NCBI GenBank assembly: GCA_003116975.1
Contig: BGKB01000060.1
Location: forward strand, 157,208 to 221,207
Direction: 5' to 3'
DNA: 64,000 nucleotides
DNA from: Aurantiochytrium sp. KH105
Taxonomy: Eukaryota > Sar > Bigyra > Thraustochytrida > Thraustochytriidae
The position numbers were made by a program, and so were the translations under genes. Below the pieces are notes generated by a model. It worked only from the letters and a program-made list of their open reading frames with translations. It was not told the DNA's origin and made no database searches. How positions within the stretch are numbered: position 1 is the first letter of the stretch; each line of letters opens with the position of its first letter. Below, piece by piece: positions 20,648-30,615 of the stretch.

Positions 20648-23600
20648 ATGGCCGCGTCGGGCAAGAACCTGTTGCCGGCGGCGCTGACACCTAAGGAGAA
20701 GGAAAAGGTGTCGGGCCCGGGGGAGAGCCTTGCCTTGAAGAAAGGCAAATCAACACGAAGACACCTTGACCTCGAGGTTCCCGGCGCGGGCGAGGGAGAC
20801 GCGCAACCAACGAACAATACTTCAAGGTCCAATGGCTCCTCTGCCTTGGACAAGAAACTCAGCACGTTTGCGAATGCCCAGGGCAAGAGCATGTCCAAGC
20901 TGCGCGTTGGGGTTTCTGCGCGAGAGCTGCGACCGCTCGTGCGAAAGGGGGCGAAGCTGACTTTCACTACTGCCGGGAAAAAATCACGCATTCGGGGTGC
21001 TGCAAAGGACTCTGCAAAAACGGAAAAAACACCGAAATCGTCGAAAAATAAGGTCGAGGATGACGATGATAACTTTGCTCCTGCCGAGCAAATTCTCGAG
21101 ACGAAAACAATCCAGGACGCTGCTGCAGCAAAGGCGGCAAACGATGCAAAAGTCGCGGCCACGGTGCGAGAGCGAATGGAAAAAGGTAAATTCCACGTGC
21201 ATCTTATTCAGCTTGGCAGCTCGTACAGAATTGCCTTTTCGGAATCCCTTTTGAACCTCGTAAGTCAGTTTGACTTTGACGTGAACCTTTATGTCATGCG
21301 CAAGCGACCAGCAGCCCAAATGACAGGCATCGAAGAGGATGCAGAGTTTGGACGAATGAACAAGGCAGATGCCAAGGTAGTCTCGCTTGGCAAACTCCCA
21401 CCATGCACGTTCGACCCCAACAACGTAGAAGATGACGAAGCTTTCGATCATGAAGCCGTGGTGAGCCACGACTTTTTCTTTGGGGACACTTGCTTCGAAT
21501 TTGATTCAGATTTTCCGACAATGGTGAGCAGCCCGCTTGAATGGACAGGCGTGGCGCTGGTGAAATGCGCAGAAACCAAACCGGTAAGCTTGTATCCGGC
21601 CGTCCTCTTTTACGCCAAACTTGCAGTCATACATGAAAAGAAAAAAACTGCGAAAAAAAAGGCAGATGCCGTCAAAGAGGCAGAGAACATTCAGGAGAAA
21701 ATGCGATCCGCAACGACGTGGGAGCCTGGGCTTGGTCTACGTACGATCCGGCGCCTTCTTCGTTCCAAGCTACGATACTTTGATCGGAATGGTTCCAACA
21801 CGATTGACTTTGAAGAGTTCAAGGCCGCAATGGAAAATCTCGGCCTTTTCCTCACCGAGACAAGACTGCAGAAACTCTTTCAGGCTTGCGACCTCGACCG
21901 TAGTGGCACTGTAGAGCTCGATGAGTTGCCCCTGGCTCTTCACATCAATGATCAGTTGCGGGTACGAACGCGGATGACGCCGCGCGACGCTTTTGAGCTC
22001 TTTGACTACGACGGCTCCGGGTCCATCAATGAGCAGGAGTTCTTCGAGGTCGTTAATCTTCTGCCTGTGGCCTCAATGACACGCGAGCGCGCAGGCAAGG
22101 TGTTCGCTCGCCACGACACCGATAATTCTGGTGAGATTGAATACGATGAGTTTCGTGAAATCTGGCTTTCGTCGCTCTGTGACATTACCAGCGAGCTTAC
22201 CGTGCGAATTAAGGACGCTCAGCTCCTTGAAATCGAAAAGATGAGGGCTGGAATTGCTCCCGGTGGTTCTTCAAGCAGTAACATCGAGCAAGCCGAAGTG
22301 AGCGCCGCTGAAGCAGATGTCGATGCTGGTGCTACTGGTGCTGATCAAATTAGCGACGCTGCAAAAGCAAAGGCTGCGAAGGGCGCTGCCGGCGCTGCCG
22401 GCGCTGAAGAGAAAGATATACAGACAGGAGAGCCAAAGGTCGCTGCCGAAAAACCCTCTTGCGAAAAGGTTGCTCCTGAGATTGATGCGCAAAAGCTAGA
22501 AGCGAGAATTACGAAGTTGAAGGCCAAGCACGCACGCCAACTCCAGTGGGAACTGCGGAGGACCCGCAGAAAGAAAATTAAGCGACTTCGAGAGCTAGTC
22601 CTTGACGAAGAGCGCGCCGAAGCAGCTGAGTTTGAAGCTGCGCGTGAAAAGGCGTACAACGACGCGCATGCGTTGCGCATCGAAGTGGACACCAAAAAGA
22701 GGCAACAAAAATTGCAGCGACGACGTGAGGAGATTGCAGCAAAGGTAGCAGTATCAAAGGCCGAGCGCGAGCTTCGCCGACAGAAACAGCTCGAATTGAG
22801 CCAACGTCGACGCGCCGAGTCGCGCGAAAAAGCCCTGCGCGCCCAACTCAACAAGGAGATTCGATACAGAGAAGAGAAAGAGCGCGCAGATCGGCGGGCG
22901 GAGCGTGAGCTTCGCTTGCAACAAGAAAAAGAAGCTCGCGCGCGTCGCGGCGATGACCGACTCGATATGCCAAACCAGGGACTTCGAACCGTACCGCCGA
23001 CCTTGTACAAGGGCCACGAGGCACAAACACGTCTGGGTCATCTTGTAAGCATCGATCTCTCCCACAACAAACTGGAAAGTTTGCCAAAACAAGGTCTCTT
23101 TTTCTGGTGCGGGTATGTGCGCAAGCTTGATGTTTCCAACAACAGACTCACATCGCTTCCCGAAGAAGTCGAGGCGCTGGAAAGCATAGAGATCTTTACA
23201 GCGGTCCACAATCGTCTGCGAGCCTTGCCCCCGCAGCTCGGTGCTTTGCCAAAGCTCATCTCTCTCAATGTGGCCGAGAACGAAATTGAGGAGCTCTCGG
23301 ACAGCTTTTGTGTCTTGCCGTGTGTGCGCAATCTGCAACTTTATAAGAACGTCATCAAACGACTTCCGGCGGGGCTCGGCAACCTGCACACCCTCCGCAG
23401 GCTCGATGTCTCGCTGAATGCGCTTCGCGAGCTTCCCGATGAAATTTGTGAGCTTGAAAACTTGCAGTCACTCGATGTTTCGTGGAATCGTCTTCAGAAG
23501 CTACCGACAGCGATCGGGAAGCTTTCGAGTCTCGAGACGCTCATTCTCTCCGGCAATGAATTGCGGCGACTACCGGACTCATTGCAGACCCTGCACGCCT

Positions 23601-25090
23601 TGCAGGTGCTCCAGCTCGGCCGCAATGACCTTATTGAGGTCCCCGCAACCGTTGAAGGGCTTGTCTCGCTTCTACGACTTGATGTGTCCCGCAATCGCAT
23701 TGTCCGCATTCCCCGCGAACTCGGGAAAGTGCGCACGCTACAACACCTCGACATCTCAGGCAATCTAATTCGTTTGCTGCCTCCGGAGCTTGGTCGTCTC
23801 AGGGGTCTGGTCGTCTTTGAGGCATATTCCAACTTGATTGAGAGAATCCCCGAAGAACTCGCGGCACTTTCAAGTCTTGAGGAGCTAAATCTCTGTCATA
23901 ACAAGCTCGCCGGGCGTCTGCCCATGGCAGTCGGGGCGTTGCGACAACTTCGGATGCTCAATCTGGCAGAGAACGAGATTGAGATTTTGCCTTCTTCATT
24001 GGGAGCTCTTGTTAACCTCGAGGTATTCAATATGAACGGAAACAAGCTGACCGTCCTCCCGGCGACTGTGGCATGTTGGAATGTGAAGACCTTGCTGCTC
24101 TCACGAAATCGAGTCAAGAGCTTACCCGTCACCTTTGGCAATCTATGCGATTCGCTCGATCTCCTGGATCTTAGCAGCAATGCTTTGGAATTTGTCCCTG
24201 CCGAGCTCACATCTTTACGCACATTGCGTCATCTCGACTTGCATCACAATCGCCTGCGTGCCGTGCCGCCCCCGATTGCCAAGATTGTCCCACAATTAGA
24301 AACTTTTCGAGTCACGCATAATCCCTTGAGCGAGCTGCCTCCGAAATTTGCCAACGAGGTCGCCGCGGGCGGGCCGCGATCTGACCTAATATGGTCAGGC
24401 TATTCAGACGGACAAGTCGCCGAGTGGGCAATAGAAGTGCAGGACGTTTTGGACGTTTGTCGCGCCTGCATGGATTTGGATCGTGTTATGGCGCCCAACT
24501 CGGATCCCAATAGGCTTTCCTTTTGGGAATTTTCTTGCGCAGTCAAAGAACGTCTGCAAGAAGAGGACAAATGGCGTGAGCAGCTTATGCCTCACGTGAA
24601 TTCGTACTTTTTCCGAACAAAAGCTCTCGGAGAAGTCCCGCGACTGGATGCTATCGCAGTCACGGAAGTGACGTCGCGTGCAGATGCGATTGCAAAGCGG
24701 GAAACTGAACGAGAGCGCGTTGCCGCCGAGGCCAAAGAGCAGCACGAGGAGCGCGAGCTACGTCTGCGAGAAGTGTATTCGGTCTCGCGACCTGACTTTT
24801 TGCAAGCGGAAACAAAATTGAAGCGAAATGCAGCGCGGATACGGGACGAAAAGGAGGTGCTGCGGAAGAAAGAGATCGAGTCCACACGACCGATCCACGA
24901 GCGCCAGGAAAAGGTTTATATCGATACTAAGCGGCAGCGCGAAGCTGCGCGCAAAGCGCAGCTCGAAGAATGGCTTGGGCATTTTCGCGCGCAGCACGAA
25001 GACTTCATCCAGGAGCTCATTGCCTCTGAAGCGACGCGTGAGAGTCCAAGCAACAACAACAACAACAACAACAACAACCAAACAAGCTAG
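20648..25090 (+). CDS. EF-hand, coiled-coil and leucine-rich-repeat protein
   Basis: This 1480-residue intracellular protein looks like a calcium-responsive scaffold. After a basic N-terminus of unknown fold there are four EF-hands (about residues 369-508). Their loops are DRNGSNTIDFEE, DLDRSGTVELDE, DYDGSGSINEQE and DTDNSGEIEYDE, all with plausible calcium ligands. A Lys/Glu/Arg-rich coiled coil (about 610-770) follows, then some 17-18 leucine-rich repeats of about 23 residues (about 790-1228). These are of the plant/Ras-group type, LxxLPxxIGxLxxLxxLDVSxN. A second helical, charged region carries the C-terminus, which ends in nine or more asparagines coded by AAC repeats. The ATG at 20648 has a strong context (gcggccATGg); the open frame upstream starts only at a TTG. 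No kinase or GTPase domain is visible. Confidence 0.85.
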   Translation: MAASGKNLLPAALTPKEKEKVSGPGESLALKKGKSTRRHLDLEVPGAGEGDAQPTNNTSRSNGSSALDKKLSTFANAQGKSMSKLRVGVSARELRPLVRKGAKLTFTTAGKKSRIRGAAKDSAKTEKTPKSSKNKVEDDDDNFAPAEQILETKTIQDAAAAKAANDAKVAATVRERMEKGKFHVHLIQLGSSYRIAFSESLLNLVSQFDFDVNLYVMRKRPAAQMTGIEEDAEFGRMNKADAKVVSLGKLPPCTFDPNNVEDDEAFDHEAVVSHDFFFGDTCFEFDSDFPTMVSSPLEWTGVALVKCAETKPVSLYPAVLFYAKLAVIHEKKKTAKKKADAVKEAENIQEKMRSATTWEPGLGLRTIRRLLRSKLRYFDRNGSNTIDFEEFKAAMENLGLFLTETRLQKLFQACDLDRSGTVELDELPLALHINDQLRVRTRMTPRDAFELFDYDGSGSINEQEFFEVVNLLPVASMTRERAGKVFARHDTDNSGEIEYDEFREIWLSSLCDITSELTVRIKDAQLLEIEKMRAGIAPGGSSSSNIEQAEVSAAEADVDAGATGADQISDAAKAKAAKGAAGAAGAEEKDIQTGEPKVAAEKPSCEKVAPEIDAQKLEARITKLKAKHARQLQWELRRTRRKKIKRLRELVLDEERAEAAEFEAAREKAYNDAHALRIEVDTKKRQQKLQRRREEIAAKVAVSKAERELRRQKQLELSQRRRAESREKALRAQLNKEIRYREEKERADRRAERELRLQQEKEARARRGDDRLDMPNQGLRTVPPTLYKGHEAQTRLGHLVSIDLSHNKLESLPKQGLFFWCGYVRKLDVSNNRLTSLPEEVEALESIEIFTAVHNRLRALPPQLGALPKLISLNVAENEIEELSDSFCVLPCVRNLQLYKNVIKRLPAGLGNLHTLRRLDVSLNALRELPDEICELENLQSLDVSWNRLQKLPTAIGKLSSLETLILSGNELRRLPDSLQTLHALQVLQLGRNDLIEVPATVEGLVSLLRLDVSRNRIVRIPRELGKVRTLQHLDISGNLIRLLPPELGRLRGLVVFEAYSNLIERIPEELAALSSLEELNLCHNKLAGRLPMAVGALRQLRMLNLAENEIEILPSSLGALVNLEVFNMNGNKLTVLPATVACWNVKTLLLSRNRVKSLPVTFGNLCDSLDLLDLSSNALEFVPAELTSLRTLRHLDLHHNRLRAVPPPIAKIVPQLETFRVTHNPLSELPPKFANEVAAGGPRSDLIWSGYSDGQVAEWAIEVQDVLDVCRACMDLDRVMAPNSDPNRLSFWEFSCAVKERLQEEDKWREQLMPHVNSYFFRTKALGEVPRLDAIAVTEVTSRADAIAKRETERERVAAEAKEQHEERELRLREVYSVSRPDFLQAETKLKRNAARIRDEKEVLRKKEIESTRPIHERQEKVYIDTKRQREAARKAQLEEWLGHFRAQHEDFIQELIASEATRESPSNNNNNNNNNQTS

Positions 25091-25680
25091 AAATTACTAT
25101 TGATTCTAACCACCCCATTCAGCTTGTCATGTAATTTCCTTTATGCCGTGTTCGCATGCCGTGTCATGTCTGTGCAAGCCAACTCAAGTTAAATATCGTG
25201 GCATGATACGTTCGAGACGTGTCAACTTCACGAATGGATGGGAATGTCCAGTTCACGTGACTGCCAAATTTCAAGAGAATTTTGCATGGCCGTCTCGTTC
25301 ATCGAGCAATCGGCTGCCCGATCAAAACTAACTTTCGATTGACATGACATGCGAGGAGCATACATGCAAGGAGCATGCCATTGCATTCTAGGCCTGCTAG
25401 GCCTACTTTTATGCAGTGGTATCACAACCAATTGGCCTAATAGCGAGCGACCTAATAGCAAGTCGAGTGGAGATCGAAACTCGGTGGCGGAGAAGGAGCG
25501 AAAAGGACCCAGGCAGACCCGGAACGAACGAGGCCCTTGCGCGCGCAGAGAGGGGCCTTTGCGCGGGCGAGCAGCGGGAGGGTGAGGAGAGAGACGGAGA
25601 CACGCTCGCCGCAGACCTCGTCGCGCCTTTAGACGCGTCGGAAAAGAGGGGTTCGGAAGGAAAGGGAAAGGGCCTCCGCC
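25091..25680. other. Intergenic region before the RPC5 gene
   Basis: No gene is supported. A TGTAAT motif about 45 bases after the upstream stop may be a polyadenylation element. A doubled CTAGGCCTG/CTAGGCCTA motif lies at 25388-25405, followed by CCTAATAGC repeats (about 25436-25460). The purine-rich leader then leads directly to the ATG at 25681. Confidence 0.5.
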
Positions 25681-27711
25681 ATGGACGAAAGCGAGGACGA
25701 GGGCGTGAACGAGACGTACGACAGCTCGGACCTGGACAATGGCGCAGCGGAAGGTCAAGAAACCGGGTTCGCGGACGACTCCTCGAATGAAGGAGACGCT
25801 CCAGGGTCTTCTGCGCAAGCACCAAAGTCGCAAGCGCAGGCGCAAGACGAGAACATGGATGTTGACGAGGGCGCCTCTGGCCCTGCCACGAGCGCAAGCG
25901 TGAACTCCGGAAAGGCGGAGACGAGCGCCAGCGTTGGCAATGGCAGCGGCAAAGGCAACGGCAGCACTGCAATGAATTCAGATAGCGCAAAAGAGGCCGC
26001 GCCGATCGAGACGAAAGTAAAGAACATTGAGTCTGCCGACGAGGTCAAGGATGAGGTGAAAACCGAGGGTACGGGCGACCATAGTGACACTGCTGTGGAA
26101 GAGGAGGACCTTGACGGCGAGGGCGAAGAGGATCCGGTAGAACACTCTTTTGACCTGTATCTAAGCCGTGAAATGGAAGAACAGCTTTACATGCTGCGAT
26201 ACCCGTTACGGTCCGTGACACGGGAACCTCCTCGTGTCTCGAGTGCTCGTTTCAAGCCGAGAAACCAAGTTTTGGAGACCACGGTTGATGTTTTGAATGC
26301 TTTCCATGGTGATGACCCGGACGGAAACCCATCATTTGAGCTGCCCCCGCATGTGGAGCACATGACCGATCACGAACAACGCGAATACATGGAGAAGGTG
26401 CGCAAGCAGAGCTTTCGCTCTGTGCGGCTTAATACGCACGAGCGCTGCTATGCGGCGGCCGTAGTAGACAAGGCGACAAATAGGGTCACGCTGGTACCTC
26501 TGCAAGGTATTTATGACATGATGCCCATCATACAGACTGGCTTTGAATCACAGGATGGACCGATCGACGACGAGGAGATTCCCGGGGTTGCGACGATGCG
26601 CTCTAGCAGCACAGCGGTGGCCATGGCCCAACCCGTCGGTCTTCAGCGCGAAGCAAATTATGACCCAAACCGACAACGCTTTGCCAAGGTGAAGCAGCAG
26701 CTCGACGAAGAGTCATGGGTGGATCTCGATGTACACGAACGTGATTCCGCTCAAGCCAGTGAAGCATTTGCAGAGCTCCGGTACAAGGCACCGCACGATG
26801 TTTCGTTGGAAGCCTGGGTTGATGAAATGTCCGACGCAGAACAGGCCAATGAGCAGACTGCGCAAAAAGGTGCAGGCCGTTCAAAGGGAGCTGTTGCTGC
26901 ACGCGAAGCGTTCAAGCTCAGCTCAGGGGACTACTTGGATGTGCTGGCGCCCAAGATTCGGCGTGATAGAGAAGGTATTCCTGATCCGGAAGCTATTCCG
27001 AGCGACAAGCCGCAGACCATTGAAGATCATTTGCGCGCGCAGCTTATTAAGCAGGGTGTGATGACGACGGAAATGATGGAGGGGTCCTTGACGCGTGCCT
27101 TTGGCAACCTTGAAACCAAGACGCTACGATCGCTGCCAGAAAAGCTGAGTGCCGTAGCTCACTTGGTTCACGGTGCGTGGTACCTGCGCAGCGACATTTA
27201 TAACGAGCATCGTTTCGGCATTTCACAGAGCGGCGATGATCTGGCAGACTACCAGCGCAACTGGACCCGCAACGTCATTTTGGCCATTTTTGCGGAGTAT
27301 CCAAAGGGCCAAGTCTCGCGCGCGGCCATCGCCAAGGAGGTCAAAGGTGTCGTGGCCTCGTCCATGCTCGAGTCTGTCGCCGTTTACAATGGAGAGAAGA
27401 GGCTATGGCAGCTCCTTCGAATTGACGAAAAATACCAAGGCCGAAATGCGGCCCTGGCTGCCAGACATCGCTCCGAGCTACGCGGCTTGCACTGCGACGC
27501 CTTGCAGCGTCTCTCGGGCTGGTCGCAGGAGCGAGCTTTCAAGGCCGCCTTTCCAGGTGAAAAGTTCACGCCCGGCGCAATCAAGGAAGAAGATCACCAA
27601 TACCACCACCAACAACAACAACACCAAGATGGAGAAGAGCCTATGCCCCCGCGCGCATCGTCATCTTCAGGCGCATCCAGCTCGAGGCCAAAGGTCAAGT
27701 TTGAGGATTAG
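25681..27711 (+). CDS. RNA polymerase III subunit RPC5 (POLR3E/Rpc37 family)
   Basis: RPC5 forms the Rpc37/Rpc53-type subcomplex of RNA polymerase III, which acts in initiation and termination at tRNA and 5S genes. The first 140 residues or so are an acidic disordered region. The RPC5 core then starts with the diagnostic EHSFDLYLSREMEEQLYMLRYPLR segment (about 156-180), a strand-rich dimerisation domain like that of human POLR3E. The conserved VTLVPLQGIYDMMP stretch follows near 270. A C-terminal winged-helix-like part (about 470-600) carries a VHGAWYLRSDIY motif. The tail is His/Gln- and Ser-rich. The length, 676, is close to human POLR3E (about 700). The start is the ATG in the context cgccATGg. 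The last codons overlap the end of the antisense neighbour by 17 bases. Confidence 0.85.
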   Translation: MDESEDEGVNETYDSSDLDNGAAEGQETGFADDSSNEGDAPGSSAQAPKSQAQAQDENMDVDEGASGPATSASVNSGKAETSASVGNGSGKGNGSTAMNSDSAKEAAPIETKVKNIESADEVKDEVKTEGTGDHSDTAVEEEDLDGEGEEDPVEHSFDLYLSREMEEQLYMLRYPLRSVTREPPRVSSARFKPRNQVLETTVDVLNAFHGDDPDGNPSFELPPHVEHMTDHEQREYMEKVRKQSFRSVRLNTHERCYAAAVVDKATNRVTLVPLQGIYDMMPIIQTGFESQDGPIDDEEIPGVATMRSSSTAVAMAQPVGLQREANYDPNRQRFAKVKQQLDEESWVDLDVHERDSAQASEAFAELRYKAPHDVSLEAWVDEMSDAEQANEQTAQKGAGRSKGAVAAREAFKLSSGDYLDVLAPKIRRDREGIPDPEAIPSDKPQTIEDHLRAQLIKQGVMTTEMMEGSLTRAFGNLETKTLRSLPEKLSAVAHLVHGAWYLRSDIYNEHRFGISQSGDDLADYQRNWTRNVILAIFAEYPKGQVSRAAIAKEVKGVVASSMLESVAVYNGEKRLWQLLRIDEKYQGRNAALAARHRSELRGLHCDALQRLSGWSQERAFKAAFPGEKFTPGAIKEEDHQYHHQQQQHQDGEEPMPPRASSSSGASSSRPKVKFED

Positions 27712-30358
27712 TCAGTCTAGGTGTCCGGACGTTGCGCTGCAGCGCCAGAGCGTACTGCATCGCCTCTGGTGAAGACCCTGCTGTTAGATTCATGAATAAG
27801 TCAGCCGCCTGGCCACCGATAATATGCTTGGCGGCCCAACGAAGGACGAGATAGAGACCAATCTCAGGCTTGGCGCTCCAGTCGACGAGCTGATCGACCC
27901 AATATCGCGCATTCGCGGCCTCATTCCAGATGACGCCGTCCTCCAGTATTCTCTTTTGAATGATGTTCCATGTATGGTCTGCCGACGCGCCGTCTTCAAG
28001 GTCCCCAGGGAGAGAGGCTCCGTGAGAGACGCGGAGGAGCTGTATGGGCGCCCCTGTGCCCATCGTCCACGGGGGCGAAAGATCAAACTTGCCAATATGT
28101 TCCTTGAAGGCGCGATAGGCGCGCAGAACCTCGCATTCGCGCGAAAACAAGAGTCGGTCGACAAGCGAGCTCTGCGATCCACGCAGCCGACGCGCCGCAG
28201 CAAAGGGCGAGAGAAGGCCCTGACGCAAGTGCGAAACGAGAACCTCTCCCAGTTGCACGCGTGAGAACTCGCCGCTCGCCCGTTCGAGAGCCAAAAGGTT
28301 CTCTTGGACAGCTTTCTCGCTCACTCGCGAGGCTTGATTCCCTTCGGGAATCCACTCTTCGAGCGCCCGCGGTTCCACGAGATCCCAGCGATCAAAGACG
28401 TGTTTGGGCACGAGAATGGCGCCGTCGCCTCGAACGAGGAACTCTTTGCAAAGGAGGTCCGAGACGGGCTGCAGGCATGGCACAAAATGAGCCCATTCGA
28501 GCTCATCGAGAGCACCACTCAGGGCTTGCGACAGACGTGCACGGTGCGCGTCGCCATGGTCTTCGTCTTCTGCACTCGTACGTACGTAACGTGGAGGTAG
28601 AAAGCAGTCACTATCGATGCTGAACAATGGACACGGTACGGCACGAGCTGCGTGTCGTAACAAGAGCATACTCGGCGGCGCGTATGACTCGGGCACAATC
28701 AGAATGTGAGCATTTACCCCGCGACTAAAGGAAGCGAGTGCAGAGGTCACCTCGTACGCGTCGCAATAAATGCCAATCAAAGGAATGTTCCAGTCCTTTA
28801 GGTGTTTGCGCATAAGGAGAAAGGTTGCCGCGCGGTCACGATGCAAACGCGTCCGTTGACTCGTGTCGTTATGCGCGCATGATGCGTGCATGTCAGATGG
28901 CAGCATTGCAATAGCAACGACGGGCATTGAAAGTTCAATGTGCATCCAGAGCGCCAGGCCAAGGGCCCAATTATCTTCTAAGCGAGCGCACGAGGCTGCT
29001 TCCCCAGGCACTCCGCCCAGCTGAAGCCAAAGAACAATGACTTGCCCTCGGGATTGTTTCTGAGGTGCAGGCATTTTGTACGCAAAGCTTCGACGCTTCA
29101 GCATGGCAGGCCAACGGGCGAGAGCGAAGAGATGATCGCTCCCTTGGCTTTTGTCGGTAATCTCGCCTTTGGGCAATTCCTCGAGCCGAGCATACGTCGG
29201 AGCGCCCAAGTCTACGTCCGTTGGTTCGCATTTTCCACCCTGTAGCCATCGACTAATTTGCTTTTCGTCCCCGTTGCTGTCGATTGCTGCAAATCGGGCC
29301 CGCTTTGCTGCAACGGTTGCTGTAGATGAACACCCCGAGCTAGTGCTCGAGCGCGCGTCGTCGTCCACCTCGTCTTGCTCTCCTCGTCTCTTTCTCTTTT
29401 GGACCGGATCTGTCAGTAAGACCTCTCTCGCCTGTACAGAGTCTGTTTCCGAGGGACTTTTCTTTTGCGCAGACATGGGAGAGGCGGCCAAAGGAGTGAA
29501 TGCTTCGTGCGCCTTCGCGATTGCAGACGCTTGCTGCTCGTCTGAGTGGTGCTCGACGTTAGACCCATCTACTGACTCTGGAGTTCTTGGAACGTTCTCT
29601 GCGGTCTCTTGCGAACGTTCGCAAGGTGGTATTGGTGACCGGCATGTCATCGCTTTGTGCTTGTCAGTGTTGTCTGATTGATTGCAAGACGCCTCTACTG
29701 CCATAGGCGTCGATCGCGAGTCACCCGGTGGTACTGAAGGAGTCTTGTGGAGTTTTGGGGACACAGCTTTGACTTCAGACTGCAGCGCAGAGCCTGTGTC
29801 TATTTCGATCTTGTCGAAAGACGCGTTTTGCGTTTTTGCAGTTGTACGACCACCTTTAGACTCCATGTGCATGGTCATTTCTCGAGAGTTTGCAACGGTA
29901 TCTCTAGACTCTTCTGAGCCTTGAGAGTTTGAGCGCGCTGAAGATGTGGATTCTTGCAATTTCTTTGCAAGATTTTTTGCTTCGCACTCCACTGTTGATT
30001 TCAAGGACTCTTTACTGGAGACACGAGTTTCGTCTTCATCGGACGCCACCTTTGTGTTTGAAGATTGTGTCTTTGCGACAAGAGTGCTATCATCGTCGGG
30101 CTCCGACATTATATTTGAAGACTGTTTGTTTGCGACAAGAATGCCATCATCGTCCAGCTCTGCCTTTCGAATCGAAGGATCTTTGTTTGCGACGAGAGTG
30201 CCATCTTCGTTGAGCTCTGCCTTTCGGATAAGAGGCTGTTTGTTTGCGACGAGAGTGCCATCTTCGTGAGACACCATTACTGTATTTGAAGACCTTTCTC
30301 GAGGGTTCTTTACAATGACAGCATAATCATCTTCAGAGTCTCTTTTTGCAATTGACAT
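27695..30358 (-). CDS. Divergent class II photolyase-like protein with a disordered repeat-bearing N-terminus
   Basis: The C-terminal 450 or so residues (about 438-885) follow the order of class II CPD photolyases. An N-terminal Rossmann-like part contains DNWALGLALW. An antenna-domain end reads FSIDSDCFLPPRYV. The helical FAD domain contains the SSLVDRLLFSRE helix and an HTWNIIQ...ARYWVDQLVDW segment. Tryptophans at 797, 820 and 827 line up with the class II electron-transfer triad. The usual DGRDPNGYVG motif is replaced by GGQAADLFMN, so catalytic activity is doubtful. The N-terminal 430 residues are Ser/Asp/Glu-rich and contain five 19-residue tandem repeats. The start is uncertain: 30358 is the first in-frame ATG (887 residues), but the frame stays open to a GTG at 30673 and an upstream exon is possible. 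Its stop codon lies inside the RPC5 coding region. Confidence 0.7.
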   Translation of the reverse strand: MSIAKRDSEDDYAVIVKNPRERSSNTVMVSHEDGTLVANKQPLIRKAELNEDGTLVANKDPSIRKAELDDDGILVANKQSSNIMSEPDDDSTLVAKTQSSNTKVASDEDETRVSSKESLKSTVECEAKNLAKKLQESTSSARSNSQGSEESRDTVANSREMTMHMESKGGRTTAKTQNASFDKIEIDTGSALQSEVKAVSPKLHKTPSVPPGDSRSTPMAVEASCNQSDNTDKHKAMTCRSPIPPCERSQETAENVPRTPESVDGSNVEHHSDEQQASAIAKAHEAFTPLAASPMSAQKKSPSETDSVQAREVLLTDPVQKRKRRGEQDEVDDDARSSTSSGCSSTATVAAKRARFAAIDSNGDEKQISRWLQGGKCEPTDVDLGAPTYARLEELPKGEITDKSQGSDHLFALARWPAMLKRRSFAYKMPAPQKQSRGQVIVLWLQLGGVPGEAASCARLEDNWALGLALWMHIELSMPVVAIAMLPSDMHASCAHNDTSQRTRLHRDRAATFLLMRKHLKDWNIPLIGIYCDAYEVTSALASFSRGVNAHILIVPESYAPPSMLLLRHAARAVPCPLFSIDSDCFLPPRYVRTSAEDEDHGDAHRARLSQALSGALDELEWAHFVPCLQPVSDLLCKEFLVRGDGAILVPKHVFDRWDLVEPRALEEWIPEGNQASRVSEKAVQENLLALERASGEFSRVQLGEVLVSHLRQGLLSPFAAARRLRGSQSSLVDRLLFSRECEVLRAYRAFKEHIGKFDLSPPWTMGTGAPIQLLRVSHGASLPGDLEDGASADHTWNIIQKRILEDGVIWNEAANARYWVDQLVDWSAKPEIGLYLVLRWAAKHIIGGQAADLFMNLTAGSSPEAMQYALALQRNVRTPRLTNPQT
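29984..30268 (-). repeat. Five 57-bp coding tandem repeats (19 residues each)
   Basis: On the minus strand the unit encodes a pattern of the type D-E/D-D-G-T-L-V-A-N-K-x-x-x-I-R-K-A-E-L. It is present five times and degenerates toward the C-terminal copies. The period of 57 bases is visible in the recurring GCGACGAGAGTGCCATC-like segments. Confidence 0.85.
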
Positions 30359-30615
30359 CGTGGAATGCGCCCCGACAACCTCAATGTCCGAAGCATCATC
30401 GTCAGCATCGTCAAGGCTAACGAGGTCGACATCACGATTCGGTGTGGATGGAGTAGGCAATTGTTGAGTCTGACTTTGGGCGTGCGTCTGACTTGAATGG
30501 CTAACTGGTTGTTTCCCGTCAAGCACCTGCGTCAAAGAGTCCCAAAAGTCGTCTGGCAACGGTTCTGCATGGTCGTCTCTGGGGTTATTGTTATGTGTCG
30601 TGGGCACGCTGATGG

